NCBI GenBank assembly: GCA_024291935.2
Contig: CM044311.1
Location: 15,289,001-15,353,000 of the forward strand
Direction: 5' to 3'
DNA from: Okapia johnstoni
Taxonomy: Eukaryota; Chordata; Mammalia; Artiodactyla; Giraffidae
Length of the DNA stretch: 64,000 nt
The translations under genes were made by a program, and so were the position numbers. A model generated the notes under the pieces. It saw nothing but the letters and a program-made list of their open reading frames with translations. It had not been told where the DNA came from and ran no database searches. Of the stretch, positions 12,863 through 21,820 are shown piece by piece; within the stretch, counting starts at the first letter, position 1, and every line of letters starts with the position of its first letter.

Positions 12863-14640
12863 GAAGTCTCAGGAAATTGAGTTTAGGGTTAGGGCGATTC
12901 TCCCATTAACAGAACACTGGTCAGAAAGCTGGGAGAAGAGATGATTCCTTAAACCTAAGTCTTGGAGAGGATCAGCATTGTGATGAGAATCTCTGACAAC
13001 TGGCCATTTTAAGGGGTTTTGCGACCATTATTCTCAACATCATTTCTCACAGTACAGGAGTGCAAAAGGCATATGGCCTACAAGATTTTAACTGAATGGT
13101 AAACACTCACCATCCCCCAGCATGCCTAGAAGGCTAATTTTCTGAGTAAATCACATTCTCCTAAGGGGGGAAATGCCACTTTCCAAGAGATCTGCTGAAT
13201 ATGTAGTCTTTTTAATCCTTGTTAAAGGGGCCCCCTAAAAATGCAGACTTCGAGGAGTAACAGCACAGAGTAATTTTTCAAAGAATATGTTACATACAAA
13301 TTATACTCCATTGTGCAGATTATGTTCCGGTGGTCCCATTATACCCTTTCACATATTACTACACTTCAGATCCTATCCATGAAACAAACCAACCTCCTGA
13401 CTTGTCTCCAAATTCAAAATACATGGTATCATAGGGAATAAGCAACTTTGCATTTTTTGTCATTTCTATTCTCAACACAAACAATGTAATGATGAAATGT
13501 ACCCTCAAGCTTCTAAAGCTTCAGAACACAGCATTAAAAAAAAACACTACACGTGAAATAAAAATTTATATTAAGAACATTTGAAAGAATGATAACTTGT
13601 AAGAGGAAATCACAAGTTAAAAAAAAAAAAAAACCCTAACTGTTAAAAGTATTATTGGTACTAGTTAATAAACTCTTTATGTTCCCAACAGAAGGGGGGG
13701 GGGGCATGCAAAAAACCCATGTTATAAAACATGCACGTACTACTGTTAGTCTGTATCTTGAAGATTAATGTCTTTCTTATTTTATAGAAGTGATGTTTAA
13801 AAAAAATCAAGGGCTTATTGTTTTCTTCCAAATGAATCATCTGGCACCCACCTTAGAAGCCCAAATCCTTAAAAAATTCATGATATCTAATCTCTTCTAG
13901 CTGCAAACATAAAGAACCATTTTTTACTACAAAATATCTTAAATAAAAGCCCATCAAAAAGAAAAAAGAATCATTCATTCTTCTGACCACACGTAAGGGC
14001 CAGCTGCTCCCAGTCCACATTTCCCATCCCTAAACTAAACTTTGTAGACAATAGGGACTGTATGCTTGGGTCTTGTGCTCCTTTTTAAAGCAAGAAGTAA
14101 TGATCCAACACGGAAAGACACCAGCGTCATCACTACTAAGACAATAAGACAGACAGCCATATGGTTTGTCTTCTATCAGTCAGCGCTTTCTAGACTTGAC
14201 CCAAAGAGACCTGTTAATTCCACCCACGTTCTCTCGGCCACCAGAAACTACTACTGTATGCCTGAAAAGCCACAGTCCATGAAAAATCAAGAGGCAGGCT
14301 TCTTAGTGTTCTCCTAAAGAAATCTTTATGAAGAACAGATTAAGTGCACTTTCTGAGATGTATACGGCACACAACAGGAAAACCACAACAGGGAAACAAA
14401 CAAAAACCCTGAGTGCAGAAAGAGAAATAAATATTTCTGTTACAGTACCGTTGGGAGGTGACTCCTAGCTGCACATTTCTTCCTCTGTTTTAGCTCTCAC
14501 TGGCACAAACTTCTCAGGCAGTAGGTCACGAGGCTGCTCTGTGTTTAGCCACCACCTCAGCATTACTTGGCCGCTTCCTAAGAGTGCTGGCACCTCACCC
14601 ACTGATTACCTGCATCCACACACACACAACCCCAGCTTCA
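12863..14640. other. Unannotated stretch with homopolymer runs
   Basis: No gene or named repeat seen. A-runs lie at 13619-13633 and 13536-13544, and a G-run at 13694-13704. No plausible coding exon could be defined. Confidence 0.4.
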
Positions 14641-14748
14641 GGCCTCTGAAGCAACCCTTCTGGCCTGCTCCTTGGCCTTTTATAGTGGAGGCATGTGATG
14701 AGCGTACCGGCACCAGCTGTTCCTAATTACCTCTCCGGCTGGGGCGAA

Positions 14749-14758
14749 TGACTCAGCA
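14749..14758. promoter_or_regulatory. Candidate MARE/antioxidant-response-type element
   Basis: The ten bases tgactcagca match the consensus bound by MAF/NRF2/NFE2-type bZIP dimers (TGCTGAGTCA on the minus strand). A near-CArG sequence ccttttatag lies 64 bases upstream at 14676-14685. The pair sits about 1.7 kb inside the putative minus-strand first intron. This is motif matching only; such matches occur by chance. Confidence 0.3.
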
Positions 14759-14946
14759 GCCCAACTTTCTTTTTAAGGAGTCATCTACCTTGCGAGCCAA
14801 CCAACAAATTGAACAATGGTAAAGCACTTGACATGGCTATAGGTTAAACAACAACAATCACGCACGATGCCAGGCTATCACTTGAACCAAGGCTGTCCTA
14901 CTGCAAGCTGACTCACCAGGGGTCTCCCCCATCCCAGCCCGCCCCC

Positions 14947-15155
14947 AGGCTTCCCTAGTGGTTCAGTCGGTAAAGAATCTGCCTGTAAAGTGGGAGACCC
15001 AAGTTCCATCCCTGGGTCGGTAAGATTCCCCTGGAGAAGGGAATGGCAACCCACTCCAGTATTCTTGCCTGGAGAATTCCACGGACAGAGGAGCCTGGCG
15101 GGCTACAGACCACGGGGTACAAGAGAGTTCGACACGACTGAACGACTGACACCTT
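14947..15155 (+). repeat. Bov-tA SINE
   Basis: Forward, near full length: ggcttccctagtggttcagt, then agttccatccctgggtcggt, ending 'cgacacgactgaacgactga'. It directly borders the CpG-rich zone. Confidence 0.9.
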
Positions 15156-16453
15156 TCTTTACTCCAAAGGCTGAAGTGGCAAGCGTTTTCCAGTCCAGCC
15201 AGCCCTTGCACCACTACCCAAGACCAGGAAGAAGGCAGCCGGCCTCTTCCCACTTCTCTGCTTGACCATGTGAAGCGCTCAAGCGCGCTCCGTCACTCAC
15301 ACACCCGGGTGTTTCCACACCTTTACCATTCGGAACTGCCGCTGGAAAGGCAAACCCCCTCCTGGTTATAAGGAGTGTCAAAACACAGGAACCCAAGATC
15401 TAGCCGTAGCGCCCTCCACATCCGATACTGAACAGAATTCCCCCCAAAAGACAAGGCGTCCCTACAAAACAGCCTTGTTCCTCCGAGCCTGACCTCGCAG
15501 CTTGTTTTCCCCCACACGCAGTTTCTTCCACAATGACTACTAGTACGCTGTACCTCGGAATCAGCCCGAACCCAACGCTCACTTTGCACAAAAGCCTTTC
15601 TGCACGATTCTACTCAATGACACAAAACTGCCGTGCACGGACGCGCGAGCGACGGCACTCGCCTGAAACACGCACAATGCTGGCGTCTCTACGAGCAACA
15701 CCCACTCTCACCCGACTGTGGAAGCCTTTAATTACAGCGTGCTGGGCAAAACTCCCAACAAAGAGGGTGGGGGTGGGGAGGGGGCCTGGGGCCCCCCAAA
15801 ACCAGTCTCGGGCTAAACCCAGCCCGCCCCGCAAGGTGGTGTTTGTGCTCCAGCCACCGACTCGGCCTGAGTCCGCGATTACACGCGCCACCTACACCCC
15901 CGACTCCCCCCGCCAGGCTGGGCAGCCGGGAGGCCGACAGCTCACGGGCCGCGGCGGCCGAGGGTGGGCGAGAGAACAATACGGAGCCGGGCCGGGCCGG
16001 CCGCGCGGGCGGTGCTGATGTGTCACAGCCGGGCGCACCGCGCGCGGGGTCGGGGCGGGGGTGGGGTGCGCCCGGGAGGCGGCGGAGGGGAGCCCAGGGC
16101 ACCCACCCCCGGGGCCCCCCCCAGCCCCGCGGCTCCGGGTAAAGTACAGAGCCGGCCCGTAAACAACGGCGCTGGCGGCGGCGCGCGGGGCTGCCGACCG
16201 CTCGCCCCTCCCGGCGGACGCGGCCACTTCCAGGAACCCGAGCCCGCAGCCGCCCCCCGCGGGCCCCGCTCAGAGGCCCCCCCGCGCCCCCCGCCCAGAA
16301 CCAGAGAGCGGCCGCCCCGGGTCTCCCCCCTCCGCCGCTTCCCCTGGACCCGCCCGAAGACCGCCCCTCACCGGCCGACGGCCCAGACCGCGCGCCGCCA
16401 CCGCGCGCGGAACCCTCCCGGGGAAGGGCGCCCGGAACGGGCGAATTACTCAC

Positions 16454-16570
16454 CACAGCCGAGGCGCGGCGCGGCCCGACTGACTGCGGCGAGCGAGCCC
16501 GACGGGCCGCGCGGGCAGCGATCAGGTGACTCACTCCCTCCCCGCGGCCGGCCGCCCCCTCCGCGCCCCA
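16454..16570 (-). other. Probable untranslated first exon with splice donor, minus strand
   Basis: Read on the minus strand, the sequence cctcggctgtg is followed by gtgagtaatt (donor GTGAGT at 16448-16453), a near-ideal U1-complementary 5' splice site. Upstream on the same strand come a GC-rich leader, an AP-1 consensus (tgactca at 16527-16533) and the GC-box cluster. I infer an exon 1 ending at 16454; the right-hand limit (start site) is a guess. The gene is not identified because no coding exon lies in the window. It would run leftwards. A weaker alternative is a plus-strand transcript using CAG|GTATTT near 17224. Confidence 0.5.
16527..16533. promoter_or_regulatory. AP-1/TRE consensus near the predicted start site
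   Basis: tgactca, a perfect 7-base TRE, overlaps an E-box-like caggtg (16523-16528) inside the CpG island, within the putative first exon or core promoter. Confidence 0.4.
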
Positions 16571-16629
16571 CCCCTCCCTTCGCTCCGACGCCGCGGCCGC
16601 CGCCGGCCGGCCCGCCCCTTCCCCCTCCC

Positions 16630-16755
16630 GGCACCGCCCCGCCCCCGCCCCTCCCGGCGCTGAAGCCCCGCCCAGACACTTCGTGAGGCCCCGCCCTGTC
16701 GCGCGAGGCCCCGCCCCGTAGGCCAGCCTCCCGAGGCCCCGCCCCTCCCGCTCCA
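16630..16755 (-). promoter_or_regulatory. GC-box (Sp/KLF) cluster of the core promoter
   Basis: The block gaggccccgccc occurs three times (16685-16696, 16705-16716, 16733-16744) with a variant gaagccccgccc at 16662-16673 and further ccgcccc runs at 16631-16652. On the minus strand these are GGGCGGGG boxes lying just upstream of the predicted first exon, the usual place in TATA-less CpG-island promoters. Sp1-family binding is inferred from motif only. Confidence 0.65.
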
Positions 16756-16920
16756 GCGCGCCTAAACCGTGCCCTCCCTAAAAGCCCGCCCCACACGCTG
16801 GCGGGGAATCCCGGCGCTACGGATTCCTGCAGCTCGCTCCCCGCTGCCCGAAGCCCACCCGACGGGAATGCAGGCAGGGGCCGCACGCGGGTACCGGGCA
16901 GGGCAAGCTAGTGCAGGCGA

Positions 16921-17778
16921 TGGTGTCTTTGCAACCTCCGCGGGCGGCGCCCCTTTGCAGGCACAGCCCGCTGTCTGAAAGAAAAAAAAACCACCTGAGG
17001 ACCATCATCTCCTCCTTTCCTGCTTCAAGAGGAAAAGAAAAGCCTGATGGCCTGCTCGCTCGGAGTGTTGCTTGGACACCCGGAGTCGAGTGCCAGCGGA
17101 CACCAGGACGGAAGACGAGCGCTGGCCCACGTCCCTCTCCCTAGACCAGACGCCATCAGAGGTAGCTTCTGGCATCACGCTCCTCTGCCTTCTTCTGGGT
17201 GTGGCGGGGGACCCGAGTTCGCAGGTATTTGAGCTTGCTGATAGGGATGCATCAAGCGCACCCAGGATTTTGTAGAAAGCATCTGGCAGCCCTGATGTCT
17301 GACAGTGAAAACAACAGCGTCAGTTAGCAGGTGTCCCCTTTACGCCGTGGCTGCCAGGAAACTTGGAACCAGGTTCAGCGCCCCAGTGGTGTCAGCCAGC
17401 TCATCTCGGCCCCGGGTCAGGCATTCATCTCTTCTGTTGTTTATTATGGTGTTTATCCAGTTGTCGGCTTTAAAATTAAGTTCCCAATCTACTTAAGCAT
17501 CTCTGCAGTTCAAAGCTCTGACTGTGGGCAGAGACGCCCACCTGGCAAAAAGCCTACACTTCCCATCCAACAGGAGACCCGAGTGCCCTTTCACTGTGCC
17601 AGTCGATTGGAGGCCAGATCTTGGGATTTTTGCGATCAGCTTTTGATTCAGGTTGAAACACAGACACTGATGGTTGGACAGCATCATCACCAGGAGGTGA
17701 AGGCTCATTCTGGGGTACAGGAAGACAGCCCTGCACCTCCCAGTGCAAAAAAGTCTACCAAGTTAACAAAAGTCAGGT
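16921..17778. other. Island shore, no repeat recognised
   Basis: Intermediate GC sequence right of the CpG island. It could contain a divergent plus-strand transcript: a possible donor, cgcag followed by gtattt, lies near 17219-17230. No protein family is recognisable in the 60-152 codon frames. Confidence 0.4.
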
Positions 17779-17832
17779 ATTGTCACTAATGTGACAATTA
17801 ATTGTCACAATTAGTTATCACTAATGTGACAA
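17779..17832. repeat. Cluster of alternating TGTCAC/GTGACA palindromes
   Basis: The 54 bases hold attgtcac-taat-gtgacaat (17779-17798), an 18-base perfect palindrome gtgacaattaattgtcac (17791-17808), and a second copy of tcactaatgtgacaa (17783-17797 and 17818-17832, period 35). The core appears four times in alternating orientation. Confidence 0.85.
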
Positions 17833-17960
17833 CTTCTAAGATTTAAAAAAGGCAAAAATAAATTTAAAAATCAAGCTATTAATATAAGGATATATTGTAC
17901 AACACAGCCATATTAATTTTATGATGACAATAAATGAAGTATAACCTTTAAAAATTCTGA
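17829..17960 (+). repeat. L1 3'-UTR-type block, copy 1 of a local duplication
   Basis: Begins acaacttctaagatttaaaa, then 'aaggatatattgtacaacacag' and 'tataacctttaaaaattctga'. The same order recurs at 18473-18599 with few differences, apart from an extra AT-rich stretch here around 17857-17880. The core resembles the end of an L1 3'UTR. This copy stops before the terminal tail. Confidence 0.7.
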
Positions 17961-18186
17961 CTACATTTGTACTCACAGACTGAGACTGAGACATTTGAGT
18001 TACATCCAAAATACATGAGAAAATGATGAGTGAAATTGTGTGGAGTCGAAGGGGGCAAAGTGATTGACTGTAACCTAGAATTTGGCCAGGAGGTGACATT
18101 TGCATTAAAGAATGGGACCCTACAAGCCAAGACTGTATGCAACAGTCTAAAGGTAGAAGGCAGATGGCATTTCAGGCTGCCTGAGT

Positions 18187-18404
18187 CCGTGTGTGCATGT
18201 GTGCTAAGTCACTGACTCTTTGCAACGCTATGGACTGTAGCCCACCAGGCTCCTCCATCCATGGGATTCTCCAGACACGAATACTGGAGTGGGTTGCCAT
18301 CCTCTTCTCCAGGGGATCTTCCCAGTCCAGGGACCAAACCCGCATCTTTTATGTCTCCTGCATTGATAGGTGGGTTCTCTACCACTAGGGACATCTGGAA
18401 AGCC
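18187..18404 (-). repeat. Bov-tA SINE
   Basis: Reverse-oriented. Body from gtgtgctaagtcactgactc; the head is degraded to 'accactagggacatctggaa'. It lies in the spacer between the two copies of the L1-type block. Confidence 0.85.
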
Positions 18405-18472
18405 CTTGTGTTTATTTAATATTGAAATGGAAAGTAAAGTGAAAGGAATGTAGCCTCCAACTTGGGATGTTC

Positions 18473-18672
18473 ACAACTTCTAAGATTTAAAAAAGGCAAA
18501 AAAAAAAAAAAAAAACCTTAATATAAGGATATATTGTACAACACAGTCATATTTATTTTACAATAACAATAAATGAAGTATAACCTTTAAAAATTCTGAG
18601 TCACTATATTGTTTACCTGTAACTTATACAACATATAATATTGTACATCAGCTATACTTCAGTTTTTTTAAA
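18473..18672 (+). repeat. L1 3' end, copy 2 of the local duplication
   Basis: Shares acaacttctaagattta through aaaattctga with 17829-17960, then continues into the L1 terminus: 'cactatattgtttacctg', 'atattgtacatcagctatac', and a short T/A run. Between them, the two copies suggest either a local duplication or two related insertions. Confidence 0.7.
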
Positions 18673-18778
18673 GGCAGAAATAGAGAAAGAAAGACAATAT
18701 TGGAGCAGAAGAACTTAATGTGACAGGAGCAAAACTGGTGAAATAGGTGCTACTGGAATACCAAATTTAATAGCAACC

Positions 18779-19415
18779 AAAGTGGAAATAGATGGCGAAA
18801 CAGTGACAGACTTTATTTTGGGGGGCTCCAAAATCACTGCAGATGGTGACTGCAGCCGGGAAATTAAAAGATGTTTGCTCCTTGGAAGAAAAGCTATGAC
18901 CAACCTAGAGAACATATTAAAAAGCAGAGACATTGCTTTGCCAGCAAAAGTCCATCTAGTCAAAGCTATGGTATTTTCAGTAGTCATGTATGGATGTGAG
19001 AGTTGGACTATAGAGAAAGCTGAACACCGAAGAATTGATGCTTTTGAACTGTGGTGTTGGAGAAGACTCTTGAGAGTCCCTTGGACTGCAAGCAGATCAA
19101 ACCACTCATTCCTAAAGGAAATCAGTCCTGAATATTCACTGGAAGGACTGATGCTGAAACTGAAGCTGCAGTACTTTGGCCACCTGATGGGAAGAGTTGA
19201 CTCATTGGAAAAGACCCTGATGCTGGGAAAGATTGAAGGCGGGAGGAGAAGGGGACGATAGAGGATGAGATGGTTGGGTGATGTCATCGGCTCAATGGAT
19301 ATGAGTTTGAGTAAGCTCCAGGAGTTGGTGATGGACAGGGAGGCCTGGTGTGCTGCAGTTCATGGGGTCACAAAGAGTCAGACACAACTGAGCGACTGAA
19401 CTGAACTGACTGAAC
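18779..19415 (+). pseudogene. BovB LINE fragment, C-terminal ORF2 remnant
   Basis: Forward BovB encoding an uninterrupted stretch of about 159 codons (18782-19261) equal to the domain after the RT palm: DFILGGSKITADGDC, then [21 protein letters not shown] and [20 protein letters not shown]. The RT catalytic YADD motif lies upstream in the intact element and is missing here, so the fragment cannot encode an enzyme. The non-coding 3' end follows and finishes in a ctgaa-type repeat (19397-19420). Confidence 0.9.
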
Positions 19416-19755
19416 TGAAAGTGCCTCAGTGTAGGGTCTGAGTAGGGAAAAATTCTTGTGCCTCCAAAAACCAGTTGGGGATTAAAAATGGCAAAAACTC
19501 TTTTGTCACTCTCTCCATCAAGAGGGGAATTTGCTTTTCAACCATCTGGATCTGGACTGATGCTATAACTGCATAGCCAGGAGAACACTGCAGGAATGAT
19601 GCTCTGTTCTTTCTGCGTTTAGTCTTTGAATTGGCATCTCCCACTTCTTCTTTCTTGGGACCCTCCCTCTCAGACAAGTCAGCATGCTGTGACAAGCTCA
19701 GCATGGGACATGTGTACCCTCTCTAGTCAACCGCCCCCAGCAGAGCAACCAGCCA
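19416..19755. other. Spacer without recognised features
   Basis: About 340 bases between two BovB pieces. No repeat or gene assigned. Confidence 0.4.
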
Positions 19756-19756
19756 A

Positions 19757-19945
19757 TTTGTTATTGTTCAGTGGCTCAGTCGCGTCCGACTCTTTGTGAC
19801 CCCATGGACTGCAGCACACCAGGCTTCCCTGTCCTTCACCATCTCCAGGAGTTTTCTGAAACTCATCACTTATGAGTCAGTGATGTTATCTAACCATCTC
19901 ATCCTCTGTTGCCCCCTTCTCCTCCTGCCCTCAGTCTTTCCTAGG
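19757..19945 (-). repeat. BovB 3' end
   Basis: Reverse: gttattgttcagtggctcag, then cgtccgactctttgtgacc, then 'ctgtccttcaccatctccagg' and 'ctaaccatctcatcctctg'. The opposite strand matches the last 190 bases of BovB. Confidence 0.85.
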
Positions 19946-20483
19946 CAGGCTACTGTCCATGTCTCTCAACCAGCCAATATTTAGCATCAAATGTATCATG
20001 TGAGTGAGTCACCTTGGATGTTCTGTTCTAGACAAGTTTATACACGACTCCAACCCCAGCCAAAAACAAAACCAAAAAACTCCCAATGGAGTCCAGTGAA
20101 TTCGTAAAAACATAAGATAATAAAATGATGGCTATTTTAAGCCAATAAGTCTTGGGGTGGTTTGGTTAAAGAAAATGCTTGGTAATGGAGTAGAGCATGA
20201 AAATGTAGTTAAATCTGTGAGAAAACCCACAAGGTCAGTGGTCAAGGCTGAGAGGAAAGTTCAGATAAATAAAGCAGGAAATATGTAGAAGAGGCTCATT
20301 TTAAACCTGTGTCAAGCTCTCCGATCTGAGATAACACTTGAGATTCTCCTCAATTACAAATTAATTGTGCCTCAAAATGTCTTCAGTCTGCTGTGTTGAT
20401 AGAATTAAGTAGAGAAATTGTTATTCTCTCAGAAGTTAATGCTAAAAATTGTTCTTCACATATATATACATATACATATGTTG

Positions 20484-20764
20484 TTGTTGTCCACTCACTA
20501 AGACGTGTCCAACTCTTGACACTCAGTATTCCCTCTGCTTGTATAAAGTGAAGAAAGTGAAAGTGGCTCAGCTGTGTCCGATTCTTTGCGACCCGACCCC
20601 ATGGAGTGTAGCCCACCAGGTTCCTCTGTCCATGGGATTTCCCAGGCAAGAATGCTGTGGTGGGTTGCCATTTCCTTCTCCAGGATATCTTCCCAAGCCG
20701 GGGATCAAACTCTTGTCCCCTGCATTGGCAGGCAGATTCTTTACCAGAGCCACCAGGGAAGCCC
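20484..20764 (-). repeat. Bov-tA SINE plus an adjoining partial copy
   Basis: A partial Bov-A tail (gttgttgtccactcactaag, 20484-20524) lies directly before a complete reverse Bov-tA (20545-20764), whose head reads agccaccagggaagccc. It looks like one SINE inserted beside or into another. Confidence 0.85.
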
Positions 20765-21231
20765 AACCTTTACCTGGAGCTCCTGCCAAAGCAACATGAT
20801 TCTAGGGCTGGGGCTAACGCTCCACCTGGGCTAGCCTCAGAGTGCATTGCTGTCCTTTTCCTATCTGTTTCCCGCCAGTCCCCAGATTTATTCACCAGGT
20901 CCAGTCTTGAGGATGACCAGAGTGAATATATTAAACACATACGAGGAAAGAATGTAACTGTCAAAAAGAGGAACTCAGCAAAATCTGAAGCCAAGAAGAG
21001 GGAGCCAAAGACACAAATACAGGCAACACATGCCAGCACTGGGGTGTGAGGGTGAGGGTGTGTCAGCCAAGGACGCGGTAACAGGTATCTCCTGCTTTTC
21101 AAAAATTCACTTTATACCACTTTGATTTTTACAGCATACTTGCATGAGTACTTAGTTTTACTAACCGAAAGAAATCTGAAGAGGGTTTTTATTTTTATGG
21201 AAAAAAGTGAAAATAGCATGCAGCTTTTGTT
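20765..21231. other. Spacer without recognised features
   Basis: No repeat identified. The frame around 20657-21049 runs out of the SINE and has no domain I can recognise. Confidence 0.4.
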
Positions 21232-21353
21232 TCCCGGAGAAGGGCATGGCAACCCACTCCAGTATTCTTGCCTGGAGAATCCCACGCACAGAGGAGCCTG
21301 GCAGGCTGCAGTCCATGGGGTCACGAAGAGTCAGACACGACTGAGCGACTAAC
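21232..21353 (+). repeat. Bov-tA SINE, 5'-truncated
   Basis: Forward. Starts within the body at cggagaagggcatggcaacc and ends agacacgactgagcgactaa. Confidence 0.85.
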
Positions 21354-21386
21354 ACTTGGTTTTGCAGTGAGCCTTTATAGAGGCAG

Positions 21387-21598
21387 GTCTTCCCTGGTGG
21401 CTCAGATGGCAAGTACTCTGCCTGCCATGCAGGATTTCCGGGTTCAATCCCTGAGTCTGGAAGATCCCCTGGAGAAGGGAACGGCTACCCACTCCAGTGT
21501 TCTTGCCTGGAGAATTCCACAGACAGAGGAACCTGGCAGACTGTATAGTTCATGGGGTCGCAAAGAGTCAGACACGACTGAGCGACTAACTCTTTTAT
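21387..21598 (+). repeat. Bov-tA SINE with target-site duplications
   Basis: Complete forward element from gtcttccctggtggctcaga to gactgagcgactaactc. The 13-base sequence tttatagaggcag is found at 21374-21386 and again at 21599-21611, marking a clean retrotransposition event directly behind the truncated SINE. Confidence 0.92.
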
Positions 21599-21772
21599 TT
21601 TATAGAGGCAGCACGCATCCTGAGCGTCAAGAATGGTGCCACCCAGCTCATCCCCTGAGAAATGCACTCAGCATGTCAGTGTTAAGCTGCCACAGCTCTG
21701 AACTGTATCCGAGCATCGGTGATTTATCTCAATTTATTTTGAGCAATCATTAGCAATATGTATCCTAAGATA

Positions 21773-21807
21773 ATCGCTTCTCGGCCTTTTGGCTAAGATC
21801 AAGTATA
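21773..21807 (+). pseudogene. RNU2 pseudogene: U2 snRNA 5'-end retropseudogene
   Basis: The first 32 nucleotides match the start of U2 spliceosomal RNA exactly as I know it: atcgcttctcggcc, then ttttggctaagatcaagt, i.e. the 5' end and stem-loop I. It breaks off before the branch-point recognition sequence, so it cannot function. tatcctaagata(a) lies immediately before (21761-21773) and after (21808-21820), a 12-13 base target-site duplication. This is a 3'-truncated RNA copied into the genome, presumably by the L1 machinery. Confidence 0.9.
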
Positions 21808-21820
21808 TATCCTAAGATAA

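Larger units (their letters stand above)
15590..16920. promoter_or_regulatory. CpG island
   Basis: About 1.3 kb of very GC-rich DNA with dense CG dinucleotides, in sharp contrast to the AT-rich flanks where CG is rare. This is the classic mark of a vertebrate promoter of a housekeeping or developmental gene. It contains the GC-box cluster at 16630-16755, an AP-1-like site and a minus-strand splice donor. Long open frames here on both strands (up to 268 codons) are expected from low stop-codon frequency and have low-complexity R/P/G/A composition, so I do not call them genes. Confidence 0.92.

Noticed and set aside
15728..16534. 268-codon minus-strand open frame through the CpG island
   Set aside because: Low-complexity R/G/A/P composition, crosses the good splice donor at 16448-16453, and equally long frames exist on the plus strand. 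This is expected from GC-rich sequence poor in stop codons.
15964..16686. 240-codon plus-strand open frame in the CpG island
   Set aside because: Same reason: proline- and arginine-rich run without any recognisable domain.
20446..20484. Promoter TATA cluster (tatatatacatatacatatg)
   Set aside because: Simple TA/CA-rich sequence next to SINEs, with no CpG, initiator or transcript evidence.
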